From Eubacterium oxidoreducens (lineage in GTDB: Bacteria > Bacillota > Clostridia > Lachnospirales > Lachnospiraceae), in the NCBI RefSeq assembly GCF_900104415.1, contig NZ_FMXR01000011.1:1-64000 (forward strand): a stretch of DNA of 64,000 bases, read 5' to 3'. Under the pieces are notes generated by a model. It did no database searches, had not been told where the DNA came from, and worked only from the letters and a program-made list of their open reading frames with translations. Both the position numbers and the translations under genes were made by a program. Shown piece by piece: positions 26,520 through 34,752 of this stretch (its first letter is position 1; every line of letters starts with the position of its first letter).

Positions 26520-27755
26520 ATGAAAAAAGAATCTGAGAGGCCAAAAGAGTCTGAGGACATATATGAGGAAGAAGATTTTTTAACAAAGCGAAAAACAGCA
26601 ATCATCGTAATCATATGTATCGCGATTATTGTGATTTTTGGATGGCGAATTATTTCCTCGGGCGTTTTGGGAAATGGTGGTTTGGATTATACTCCGGTAT
26701 CGGATGTTTCGGATGATAAGGAAGAATTTGCATCTTATACAATGTATGTTACAAAAGATTGCCAGGTGACAGATACGATAGATGCGGATGAGGCAAGCTA
26801 CAAGATTGATTTACTGTTCGACGATGCAGTTACAGTTGTCGGTGTGGAAGATGAATACTATCTGATTATTGTGGAAGATGGAAGAAAAGCTTATATAAAA
26901 CAAGAACTTTTGACGGCGGATCAGCCAAAAGAGGTTGACCCGGATGATACACATTGGGAATATTCGTCAAAGGAATTAAAGGTCGAAATTGATAAATATA
27001 CCGAAAATGACGGCGCTTCGGCGGAAGATATTATTGTTTATTGGGTGGCGAATATCACCATGGATGATCCGGAAAGTATGCTTGAGACCGTATTCGCCGG
27101 AGGCGACTATGAATCAAGTATTTCATCGAAAGAACGCTGTTCGGTAATGGCGAAAAATGCTGGGGCTATCTTTGCTGTGAACGGTGATGCTTGTGGTTTT
27201 CGCGGAAATGGCGGTGAATATGAAGATCCGATTTTGATTCGAAATGGGACGATTTATCATGAGGACGAGAGAGATATTGGAGAGATGCTTGCAATATATA
27301 AGAGTGGCACTATGGAACTGTTTCGCCCTGGAGAACTGGGCGATGCACAGGAGATGGTGAGCCAAGGAGTGACGGATACCTTTTGGTTTGATACCGCATT
27401 GGTAGAGGATGGAGAGATAAAATCCGAGCTGATTAGCGGCGAAAGCAATTTCGAAAGAGCGCCTTATACGGCAATTGGCCAGATCAATCAAAATCATTAT
27501 GTGTTTATCTGTGTAGACGGAAGAGGTTCTAATGACAGCATCGGCGTTACGTATACCGGAATGGCAAGGCTGATGCAAAAGTATGGTTGCGAGACGGCGT
27601 ACGAACTAGATGGCGGCGGATCTACGACAATGTATTTTGATGGTATGGTGTTGAATGAACCGTCAGATGGAAGAGAAAGAAGTATATCTGATGCAATTTG
27701 CATCATTCCGTCGGAAGAGAATGTAACGGAAAATGATGCAATTTCTGACAAATAA
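26520..27755 (+). CDS. Membrane-anchored phosphodiester glycosidase (NAGPA domain)
   Basis: An N-terminal helix (about 27-46) anchors an extracellular protein of 411 residues. An SH3-like stretch is followed by a NAGPA-type domain with AVNGDACGF, RNGTIYHEDE, IGQINQNHYVFICVDGRG and the closing YELDGGGSTTMYF and GRERSISDAI motifs. Enzymes of this family hydrolyse sugar-phosphodiester bonds. In this locus it may trim or release a phosphodiester-linked glycan on the wall, which is inference. Confidence 0.88.
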   Translation: MKKESERPKESEDIYEEEDFLTKRKTAIIVIICIAIIVIFGWRIISSGVLGNGGLDYTPVSDVSDDKEEFASYTMYVTKDCQVTDTIDADEASYKIDLLFDDAVTVVGVEDEYYLIIVEDGRKAYIKQELLTADQPKEVDPDDTHWEYSSKELKVEIDKYTENDGASAEDIIVYWVANITMDDPESMLETVFAGGDYESSISSKERCSVMAKNAGAIFAVNGDACGFRGNGGEYEDPILIRNGTIYHEDERDIGEMLAIYKSGTMELFRPGELGDAQEMVSQGVTDTFWFDTALVEDGEIKSELISGESNFERAPYTAIGQINQNHYVFICVDGRGSNDSIGVTYTGMARLMQKYGCETAYELDGGGSTTMYFDGMVLNEPSDGRERSISDAICIIPSEENVTENDAISDK

Positions 27756-27787
27756 GGTTAAAATATAATTGAAGGGGGAACTAAATT

Positions 27788-28591
27788 ATGGAAGAAAACA
27801 ATAAGAAGAAAAAAGGTTTGTTGGTATTAATTATTGTGATTATTGCAGTAATCATAGTTGCCGGTGTTTACATCGGATGGTCGGTTTATCAGCATAAAGC
27901 ACAACAGGATGAATATGAGCTTTTGTTGGAAGATGTTGTGAATGCAGAATATGATGAACGTGAAGGAGAAGCAGCTGAAATACCGGATGATGTATATGTG
28001 GATGATGTCATTGATTTTGATAAGTTGCAATCTTATAACGAAGAGCTGATTGCCTGGATTAAGGTTCCAAATACGGTTATTGATTATCCGGTTGCAAGAC
28101 ATGAAAGTGTAACCGATCAGACCTATTATTTGTCACATAATATGTATAAAGAAGTGGCATTTGCCGGTTGTATCTATATGGAACTTGCCAATAATATTGA
28201 TTTTAATGATAATAATACAATTTTGTATGGTCATAATATGAAAAATGACACCATGTTTGGAGAACTACATAACTTTGAAGATGAGGAATTCTTTGAAGAA
28301 AATGAGTATTTCTATATCTATACACCGGGACATGTGAAAAAATATCAGATTTTTGCGGCATATCAGAATGATAATACGAATCTTAATGAGGCATATACAT
28401 TTGATGATGAAGATTCCTATGCGGATTACATAAAGACGCTGTCAACAATTCGTTCTATGAATGCGTTGACAAGAGATGTGGAACTTACAACGGACAATAA
28501 GATTGTAACATTATCAACTTGCGTAGCGGGAAATCATAATTATCGTTACCTTGTACAGGGAGTATTGGTAGAAGATGTCGAAACAGACTAA
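27788..28591 (+). CDS. srtB: Class B sortase
   Basis: An N-terminal signal anchor (about 9-32) is followed by a class B sortase domain. The catalytic residues are visible: H149 in YGHNMK, C245 in TLSTC and R253 in NYRYLV. Length 267 residues is normal. The substrate is probably the SPKTS protein encoded at 29803, in line with (S/P)PxT-type motifs used by clostridial class B sortases. It overlaps the LCP gene by 17 bases. Confidence 0.92.
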   Translation: MEENNKKKKGLLVLIIVIIAVIIVAGVYIGWSVYQHKAQQDEYELLLEDVVNAEYDEREGEAAEIPDDVYVDDVIDFDKLQSYNEELIAWIKVPNTVIDYPVARHESVTDQTYYLSHNMYKEVAFAGCIYMELANNIDFNDNNTILYGHNMKNDTMFGELHNFEDEEFFEENEYFYIYTPGHVKKYQIFAAYQNDNTNLNEAYTFDDEDSYADYIKTLSTIRSMNALTRDVELTTDNKIVTLSTCVAGNHNYRYLVQGVLVEDVETD

Positions 28592-29753
28592 TAAAGAGGA
28601 TATTAACAAGAAATTAGAAGAGACAATTGATTCCTATTGGGATGACAAAAAGAAGGATAAAAATCCTGATTTTGACGGATTTCGAGAGGAAGAAATAAAG
28701 CCCGCACCAAAAGAAAAGAAGCCATTTAATATAAAGAAACTGCTTTTGATTATCCTTATTATAGTTGTTGCTTTTGTAGCAGCAATTGTAATTACCATTT
28801 TGGCAATGGAACATATTGGAAAAAAAGATTTATTAAATTCTAATTCGGCAAATACGGAAATTACGGGTGCTGATGGAGCAGAGCTTGAAAATGATGGTAA
28901 AATTGTGGTTTACAATGGAAAAAAATACGTTTATAATGAAAGTAACATAAGTATGTTATTCATGGGTGTAGACCGCGAGGAATTCAATGAGGGAAGTACC
29001 TATCAGGAAGGTGGACAAGCGGATAGTTTGTTCCTGATGGTGATTGACACTTCCACAGGGGAATCTAAGATGGTACCTATATCCCGTTACACGATGGTTC
29101 CGATTGATGAGTATCATGAGGATGGTAGTTACTGGAGGCAGAATGAGATTCAGGTTCTTTTGGCTTACACTTATGGTGATGGTCGGGAGAAGAGTTGTGA
29201 GAACACGACAACCGCAATTTCCCGTCTCCTATATGGCATGCCGATTTCAGGATATGTAGCAATTGATTTATCGGGTATCGGAGTTTTGAATGATGCGATC
29301 GGAGGTGTTACCGTTGAAGTAATGGAGGACTTGACGGAAGCTGACTCTGAACTGTATTTAGGTAATACAGTAACACTTATGGGACAACAGGCGGAGACTT
29401 ATGTCAGAAGCCGAAAGTCTGAAGGAACAGATCTTGAAGTGGATAATAATGCGCCACGTGTGGAACGTCAGGTTCAATACTTAAATGCATTTTTATCACA
29501 GACACTATCACAGATGAAGACTTCTCCGACTTTGCCTTTGAAGTTATATAATTTAGCAGAGGATTATACAATCACAGATGTTTCAGCATCTGAAACGTTA
29601 TATTTGATGACAACAATGGCGAGTGGAGGGCTTGAATCGGAAGTTGTAACGATTCCAAGTACTGCAAAGAGAGGTGAGTATACCGAAGTTTATGTCGACG
29701 AGGATGCTTTGTATGAGGTGATTTTGGATGTGTTCTATACAGAGGTAGAGTGA
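28575..29753 (+). CDS. LytR-CpsA-Psr (LCP) family glycan ligase
   Basis: LCP enzymes move glycan from a lipid carrier to peptidoglycan or protein. This 392-residue protein has a cytoplasmic N-terminal segment, one helix (about 55-78) and an extracellular LCP domain with FMGVDRE, a DSLFLMVIDTSTGESKMV strand, the PISRYT arginine, and the later R-S-R-K-SEGTD and R-V-E-R-Q clusters. It overlaps sortase and precedes the sortase substrate, suggesting joint display of glycan and protein on the wall. Confidence 0.92.
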   Translation: MSKQTNKEDINKKLEETIDSYWDDKKKDKNPDFDGFREEEIKPAPKEKKPFNIKKLLLIILIIVVAFVAAIVITILAMEHIGKKDLLNSNSANTEITGADGAELENDGKIVVYNGKKYVYNESNISMLFMGVDREEFNEGSTYQEGGQADSLFLMVIDTSTGESKMVPISRYTMVPIDEYHEDGSYWRQNEIQVLLAYTYGDGREKSCENTTTAISRLLYGMPISGYVAIDLSGIGVLNDAIGGVTVEVMEDLTEADSELYLGNTVTLMGQQAETYVRSRKSEGTDLEVDNNAPRVERQVQYLNAFLSQTLSQMKTSPTLPLKLYNLAEDYTITDVSASETLYLMTTMASGGLESEVVTIPSTAKRGEYTEVYVDEDALYEVILDVFYTEVE

Positions 29754-29802
29754 GAATTTAGAGTTTAGAAGTAGGAGTTTAGGTTTATCAAGGAGGAATA
29801 TC

Positions 29803-30525
29803 ATGAAAAAATTAGCAGTATTGGCGCTTAGTATGGGATTGGCATTCTCAATGCCTTTAGCATTAGGTGCTACAGAAGTGGACGATTTAGTTGAAGAAAC
29901 AGATGAAACAGGTACAGATGGTGCTACGGATTCTACGATAGATGCATCCCCGGATGAGAATTATGATGGGGATGAGGAAGAAGAAGACGAGTACAACGAA
30001 GGTGAAGAAGAGGATGAGTCTGAAGATGGCGAAGAAAGTTCTGAGGAAGATCTTATTGTCATTGTAAAAGGTAACTTCTCATATGAAGATGGAACACCGG
30101 CTAAGGGACTTACCGTAAAGCTTCACAGTAAGACACAAAAGACAACAACAAATAAAAAGGGTAATTATAAGTTTTCAAACGCAGTAGCTCTTGGAGAACA
30201 TACTTTATATGTTTCAAAAGGCGATGCAAATTATGCAACAGTTAAGTTGGATATCGATGAAGACGGAGCTGAGATTACAGAGTCAAGTGTAGCAAAAGAT
30301 GTATTTACAACAAAAAAGACCTCGAGCGTATCAAAGAGTGGAACAACCACTAAGATTACGGTAGTTGTAGATGGTGTAATCACAGCGGATATGATTGAGA
30401 ACGCAACAGATGAATCAACTTCTCCGAAGACATCTGATTCTACTAAGGCGGCAGGAGCAGCTTTTGTAGTAGTAGTTGCTGGAGTAGCATTGTATTTCAC
30501 AGGCAGAAGATATAAAAAAGCATAA
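29803..30525 (+). CDS. Sortase-anchored surface protein with acidic stalk
   Basis: A signal peptide (1-23) is followed by a very acidic linker of Asp/Glu/Ser (about 25-83), one carboxypeptidase-regulatory-like or Cna-B-like beta-domain (NFSYEDGTPAKGLTVKLHS) and a C-terminal sorting region with SPKTS, a hydrophobic helix and the basic end GRRYKKA. This is the natural substrate candidate for the sortase two genes upstream. A perfect AAGGAGG-type site precedes the ATG, and a terminator follows, ending the operon. Confidence 0.88.
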   Translation: MKKLAVLALSMGLAFSMPLALGATEVDDLVEETDETGTDGATDSTIDASPDENYDGDEEEEDEYNEGEEEDESEDGEESSEEDLIVIVKGNFSYEDGTPAKGLTVKLHSKTQKTTTNKKGNYKFSNAVALGEHTLYVSKGDANYATVKLDIDEDGAEITESSVAKDVFTTKKTSSVSKSGTTTKITVVVDGVITADMIENATDESTSPKTSDSTKAAGAAFVVVVAGVALYFTGRRYKKA

Positions 30526-30571
30526 TGAAAGTCATTCATCGGATTGAAAGTCTTGATTAAATGAATTATAA

Positions 30572-30602
30572 AGGAGCTGATCGATTGATCAGCTCCTATT
30601 TT
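30572..30602 (+). terminator. Terminator of the first glycan/sortase operon
   Basis: AGGAGCTGATC (30572-30582) and GATCAGCTCCT (30587-30597) form a perfect 11-bp stem with a GATT loop; a TATTTT tract follows and runs into repeat copy A. Confidence 0.92.
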
Positions 30603-30644
30603 AACTCAGTCGGAGAAATCCCCCACCTCTAAGCGAGTTTTGAC
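30601..30644. repeat. Small palindromic repeat, copy A
   Basis: It shares TTAACTCAGTCGGAGAAATC and the following CCCCACCTCTAAGCG with copies B (34679) and C (55886). It lacks their right palindrome arm and instead ends in GCGAGTTTTGAC, the right end seen at other repeat sites in this window. It lies between two converging operons. Confidence 0.8.
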
Positions 30645-30662
30645 TATCGTAATTCAGATGAT

Positions 30663-31463
30663 TTAGGAAAGAAGCATTCGGTCATTATTAAGCTGAGAAC
30701 CAACGCCTTCTTTGAATTGTTCTAATAAATCGTTAACCGTCATTCCTTTTCGCTTTTCCCCTTTTACATCGAGAATAATCTGTCCGGCATTCATCATAAT
30801 GGTGCGATTACCAAGATCAAGAGCAGATTGCATATTATGCGTAATCATAAGGCAGGTCAGATTATGTTCTTTTACAATAAGTTTGGTTAAATCTAACACT
30901 TTATCAGCAGTTGCTGGATCTAAAGCGGCGGTATGTTCGTCCAAAAGCAATAATTTAGGCGTGATTACAGTGGCCATAAGAAGTGTTAAGGCTTGCCTTT
31001 GTCCGCCGGATAAAAGTCCAACAGGATTCTTCATTCTATCTTCGAGCCCCATATTAAGGAGCGCAAGTTTTTCACGAAAATCGCGCTTTTCCTTGGCGGA
31101 AATCCGACTTAAAAATTGACTTTTGGAAGTGTTTGCACGTAGATAAGCCAAAGCAAGATTTTCTTCAATGCTCATATTTGGGGCAGTGCCTTTCATAGGA
31201 TCTTGAAAGAGGTGTCCGATATATTTACTTCTTTTATAATCCGGCACATAGGTGATATCCTCTCCGTCAAGCAGGATACCGCCTGTATCAGGGTAGAAGG
31301 TTCCACAAATCGCATTGAACATGGTAGATTTTCCGGCACCGTTACTTCCGATGATGGTAGCAAAGTCGCCGGGATGAAAGTGTATGGTCAGTTGATTCAA
31401 TGCCTTTTTTTCATTAACCGTTCCCGGATTGAATGTTTTTGATACATTAATAAGCTTGAGCAT
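30663..31463 (-). CDS. ABC transporter ATP-binding protein (COG1101 type)
   Basis: The ATPase of the uptake system encoded by the three minus-strand genes. Walker A GSNGAGKST (about 39-47), signature LLSGGQRQA and Walker B LLLLDEHTAALDP are intact over 266 residues. Its start overlaps the last base of the permease stop region at 31463, so the two are coupled. The set corresponds to the TrpXYZ/COG2984-4120-1101 type reported for aromatic amino acids and related solutes; no T-box or other leader fixes the substrate here. Confidence 0.9.
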   Translation of the reverse strand: MLKLINVSKTFNPGTVNEKKALNQLTIHFHPGDFATIIGSNGAGKSTMFNAICGTFYPDTGGILLDGEDITYVPDYKRSKYIGHLFQDPMKGTAPNMSIEENLALAYLRANTSKSQFLSRISAKEKRDFREKLALLNMGLEDRMKNPVGLLSGGQRQALTLLMATVITPKLLLLDEHTAALDPATADKVLDLTKLIVKEHNLTCLMITHNMQSALDLGNRTIMMNAGQIILDVKGEKRKGMTVNDLLEQFKEGVGSQLNNDRMLLS

Positions 31464-32395
31464 TAGTAGCCACCTCCCTGTTTTCTTTTGCGGATTGCAG
31501 TATGTTTGACCTTGGCAAAACCGAATTTCACCCGCAGGTATGGAATCGAAATAGCAACAGCAACGATAATAGCGGAAATTAATTTCAAAGCAGATGCATC
31601 GACATTGAAGCGAAGTGCAATGGCAACGATGAAACGATACAAGCAGCTGCCGAGTACGACACCAACGATACGGCGTGGTACAGAACCTTTTCCGACAATA
31701 GTTTCGCCAATAATTAAGGCTGCAAGTGCAATGGTGACCTGTCCGGTTCCGATATTAATGTCTGTGGAACGCTGGTATTGCGCTAAAAGTCCACCGGAAA
31801 GTGCCGTCATAGCATTTGCAACACAAAGCCCAATTGTAATCATAAGTGACGGATTAATGGAAGATGCTTTAATCATGAATTCGTTGTCTCCGGTCGCACG
31901 TATGGATAGACCGAGTCTGGTGCTTAAAAACCAGGTAAGAAGCATTCCAATCACGATAATAATAATTAAGATTACAATAATTTCATACCAGTTACCACCG
32001 ATGTGATCTTTCGCCCAAGTAAAGAGCGTATCACAGGAAAATAGATTGATGGTAGAGGAAAATCCCATGATTGCAATATTGATGGTATATAGTCCGGTAT
32101 TAACAATGATACCGGCAAGAATGGATTCTACTCCCAATTTTGTTTGAAGCAGGGCTGTGATGTATCCGGATATGACACCGGCAAGGAGCGATAGGAATAA
32201 CCCCAATATGGGATGACCGCTTAAGGTAGCCATCGCGCAGACTGCGCATCCTAATGTAAAACAGCCGTCAGTTGACAAATCCGCAATATTTAATAATGAA
32301 AAAGAAATAAAAAGTGCAAGCGCAACCAGTGCGTAAATACATCCGAGTTCTATGGCGCTTTGCGCCAAAGAAACTGTAAATACAGAAGAAAGCAT
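31463..32395 (-). CDS. ABC transporter permease (COG4120 type)
   Basis: A 310-residue membrane protein with about 8-9 helices and the branched-chain-permease-like motif ELGCIYALVALALFISF at the N-terminus and NIADLSTDGCFTLG just after. This family couples with COG1101 ATPases and COG2984 lipoproteins. It is separated from the binding-protein gene by a hairpin that may reduce its expression. Confidence 0.9.
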   Translation of the reverse strand: MLSSVFTVSLAQSAIELGCIYALVALALFISFSLLNIADLSTDGCFTLGCAVCAMATLSGHPILGLFLSLLAGVISGYITALLQTKLGVESILAGIIVNTGLYTINIAIMGFSSTINLFSCDTLFTWAKDHIGGNWYEIIVILIIIIVIGMLLTWFLSTRLGLSIRATGDNEFMIKASSINPSLMITIGLCVANAMTALSGGLLAQYQRSTDINIGTGQVTIALAALIIGETIVGKGSVPRRIVGVVLGSCLYRFIVAIALRFNVDASALKLISAIIVAVAISIPYLRVKFGFAKVKHTAIRKRKQGGGY

Positions 32396-32423
32396 ACGGA
32401 ATAAATCTCCTTACATAAAAAAT

Positions 32424-32451
32424 AATGACTGTTACATAAGTAACAGCCATT
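32424..32451 (-). promoter_or_regulatory. Intra-operon hairpin, probable partial terminator
   Basis: On the minus strand AATGGCTGTTAC pairs with GTAACAGTCATT (one G-U) around a 4-base loop, followed by ATTTTTTA. It sits between the binding-protein gene and the permease gene, a common way to give more binding protein than membrane parts. Confidence 0.65.
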
Positions 32452-32491
32452 ATATTCTATCACGTATTTTGAAAAATGTTAATGAGTAGTT

Positions 32492-33538
32492 TTACTCAAA
32501 TTCTTCAGCAGTAGTTGTTTCTACAACTTTAGTTACCATATCAGCGAACATGCTGTAGTCAAGATTAATCTTTTGTGCGGTTTCGGTATTAATGGTAGCG
32601 ATGCCGCTATCTTGTACCTGAACCGGAGTAGAAGCAGGATCTGCACCATTTACAAGAATATCAACAACCATATCGGCAGTTTGTGTACCAAGGTCTTCGT
32701 AGTTCACACCATATCCGCAAAAAGCACCATTTAAAGCAAAAGAATCAGCGCCGCAGTATTGAGGAATTCCTGCATCTGCGAATTTTTCAAAAATAGCAAG
32801 TTCTGCTGTCATAACAGTGTTGTCGGTTGGCGTAAATACAGCGTCACAACCGGCAGCTACGAGGGCATCTGCTGCGAGTGAGATTTCATCATTGGTTGTT
32901 CCGGTTTTTTCCACATAGTTAATGCCTTTTGCTTCAAGATAAGCGATGGCATCCTTGATTGGCTGTGTAGAGGAATCTTGTCCTTTGTCATATAATAATC
33001 CGACGGTTTTGATGTTCGGATTGGCAGCGAACATTAAATCCATAATCGCTTCTGTATTTAAGGCATCCGAAGTACCGGTAATATTGGCACCAGGTGCATC
33101 GAGAGATGCAACAAGACCGCTGCCGACCGGATCGGATACGGCTGAGAAAATAACCGGAATATCGGTTCCTTCTGTTGCAGCCTGCATGATTGCTGCAACA
33201 GGTGTTGCAATCGGGATGATGGCATCGACACCATCAGCCACGCAATCAGAAGCAATCTGGTTCATAACGGTTGCATCGGCCTGTCCGTTTGAATAATCAA
33301 TGTTAAAAGTCACGCCAAGTTCTTCGCCTTTTGCAGCAAGTTCTTCTTGAATCGAAGCATTGATCTGGTTTAATGAAGCGTCGTCAACGTATTGTACAAT
33401 TGATACCGTGTATTCAGCAGAAGATGAAGAATCTGAATCTGATGTAGAAACGTTGCCGCTGTCAGTTGAACCACAGCCGACCAAAGCGAAGGCTGCCAGT
33501 GTGCCTGTAAGAAGGCATCCAAGTAATTTCTTTTTCAT
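32492..33538 (-). CDS. ABC transporter substrate-binding lipoprotein (COG2984 type)
   Basis: A signal peptide ends in a lipobox (ALVGC) so the protein is anchored by a lipidated cysteine at about residue 22. The mature part has a periplasmic-binding-protein fold with YTVSIVQYVDDASLNQI, a PVIFSAVSDPVGSGLV strand and a GDAVFTPTDNTV-type stretch, as in TrpX-like proteins. ATG 33538 follows AGAGG; the frame extends 10 codons upstream but without signal character. It is first in its operon, behind an inverted repeat. Confidence 0.9.
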   Translation of the reverse strand: MKKKLLGCLLTGTLAAFALVGCGSTDSGNVSTSDSDSSSSAEYTVSIVQYVDDASLNQINASIQEELAAKGEELGVTFNIDYSNGQADATVMNQIASDCVADGVDAIIPIATPVAAIMQAATEGTDIPVIFSAVSDPVGSGLVASLDAPGANITGTSDALNTEAIMDLMFAANPNIKTVGLLYDKGQDSSTQPIKDAIAYLEAKGINYVEKTGTTNDEISLAADALVAAGCDAVFTPTDNTVMTAELAIFEKFADAGIPQYCGADSFALNGAFCGYGVNYEDLGTQTADMVVDILVNGADPASTPVQVQDSGIATINTETAQKINLDYSMFADMVTKVVETTTAEEFE

Positions 33539-33593
33539 AATAATCCTCTTTTCTCTTATTAGGCTCAATGGTATTAAGCCATTATTAGGTTGA

Positions 33594-33632
33594 TTTTATA
33601 CTTTTATATAGTATCATGCTAAAAGTATAAAA
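33594..33632. promoter_or_regulatory. Perfect 13-bp inverted repeat upstream of the ABC operon
   Basis: TTTTATACTTTTA (33594-33606) is mirrored by TAAAAGTATAAAA (33620-33632) across a 13-base spacer. Its edge lies 56 bases upstream of the lipoprotein ATG, where the promoter is expected (the minus strand reads TACTAT and TATAAA inside it). An operator for a dimeric repressor is likely. Confidence 0.55.
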
Positions 33633-33695
33633 TCCACTTCCTAAGAATAATATGTTTTGCATGTTTCGTCAATTGATTTTAAAGAGTCTGATGTG

Positions 33696-33725
33696 TTGAA
33701 ATTCCTACTTTTAGTATGGTAAAAT
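33696..33725 (+). promoter_or_regulatory. Probable promoter of the second glycan operon
   Basis: TTGAAA (33696-33701) and TAAAAT (33720-33725) are spaced by 18 bases, about 40 bases before the TTG start of the small membrane protein. Confidence 0.55.
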
Positions 33726-33765
33726 TTAAATAATATTGAGTGAATAGAGAGTAGGAGATGAGAAC

Positions 33766-33900
33766 TTGAAGAATATGTCAAATAATAAGATGAAAAACAA
33801 AAACGGGCGCCGCTTTTGGCAGATTTTGATTGCAATTGTAGCAATTTTGAATCTTGTATGCTTGTTTGCTTTTGATTATCAAATACCCGGAATTGGATAG
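33766..33900 (+). CDS. Small single-pass membrane protein, 44 residues
   Basis: A short frame with TTG start (33766), AGGAG eight bases upstream, and stop TAG at 33898-33900. It encodes a basic N-terminus (NNKMKNKNGRRFW), one membrane helix (ILIAIVAILNLVCLFAF) and a short end DYQIPGIG. The CpsB-like gene starts 14 bases after its stop, so it is probably the first gene of that operon. An ATG at 33775 is an alternative start. I know no family for it; it could be a regulator or anchor of the kinases. Confidence 0.6.
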   Translation: MKNMSNNKMKNKNGRRFWQILIAIVAILNLVCLFAFDYQIPGIG

Positions 33901-33914
33901 AGGTGGATGGAGTA

Positions 33915-34682
33915 ATGTGGGTAGATATACATACGCATGTACTTCCGGGAATTGATGACGGAAGTCAAAACTGGGATGAGACCATGGAGCTAGCAGAGCT
34001 TGCACTTAGTGGGGGGACAGATATTCTGGTCTGTACGAATCATACGAACATTCCGGGTATTTATGAAAATTATGAGTCAGAGAACCTAAGGACATTATTT
34101 GAAATGTTCCAACGTAAATTAGAGAAAGAAAAGATGCCGCTTAGAATTCTACGAGGAAATGAGATATTTTCCACACCGGGAATACAGCGGCTTTTAAATG
34201 AAAAGAAGGTGATTCCCATCAATAATACCGGATATTATCTGGTGGAATTTTCTTTTCGAGAGGATCCGGATTTTATGGCAGATGTTTTGTTTGGAATGAT
34301 AAAAGACGGATATCATCCGATACTGGCACATCCGGAACGATATGAATGTGTGCAGGATTATCCGGCGTTTGTATTCCAATGGATGTCGGAAGGCGTTTTG
34401 ACACAGATGAATAAACAAAGTCTTTTAGGGCAATTTGGAAGAGAAGTCGAGGTGGCGGCACAGTGTTTATTTGAACATAATCTGATTACTTGTATTGCGT
34501 CAGATGCACATTCGCAGGAACGTCGGACAACGAATTTGTCTTCAATTGCAGAGTATCTCGAAGATCGATTCGGGGAAGAAGCAGCGCAGCTTTTGCTAAA
34601 CGAGAACCCGCGAAGAATAATTGAAGGAAAAAGAGTTGTGGGACAGAATTTGATACCATTTGCGGATAAAGGTTGGTATTAA
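33915..34682 (+). CDS. CpsB/YwqE-type PHP-domain tyrosine phosphatase
   Basis: This metal-dependent phosphatase removes phosphate from BY-kinases. The PHP motifs are present: DIHTHVLPGIDDG at the start, CTNHT, GNEI, a YLVEFSF strand, ILAHPERY and SDAHS. ATG 33915 is chosen, as in most members, over GTG 33903. The stop codon TAA lies inside repeat copy B, so the last residues may have been changed by that insertion. Two BY-kinase fusions follow downstream, the natural substrates. Confidence 0.9.
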   Translation: MWVDIHTHVLPGIDDGSQNWDETMELAELALSGGTDILVCTNHTNIPGIYENYESENLRTLFEMFQRKLEKEKMPLRILRGNEIFSTPGIQRLLNEKKVIPINNTGYYLVEFSFREDPDFMADVLFGMIKDGYHPILAHPERYECVQDYPAFVFQWMSEGVLTQMNKQSLLGQFGREVEVAAQCLFEHNLITCIASDAHSQERRTTNLSSIAEYLEDRFGEEAAQLLLNENPRRIIEGKRVVGQNLIPFADKGWY

Positions 34683-34735
34683 CTCAGTCGGAGAAATCCC
34701 CCACCTCTAAGCGTTAGCGTAGGTGGGGTTATGAC
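34679..34735. repeat. Small palindromic repeat, copy B
   Basis: TTAACTCAGTCGGAGAAATC leads into the hairpin CCCCACCT...AGGTGGGG, ending GTTATGAC. The TAA in its left end is the stop codon of the phosphatase gene. It is followed 17 bases later by the next gene, with GGAG between. Confidence 0.85.
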
Positions 34736-34752
34736 AATAGTAGGAGAATAAA

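Noticed and set aside
33539-33760. T-box or other riboswitch in front of the uptake operon
   Set aside because: TrpX-like operons are often T-box controlled, but no AGGGTGG-type T-box sequence or specifier stem was found; only the inverted repeat is visible.
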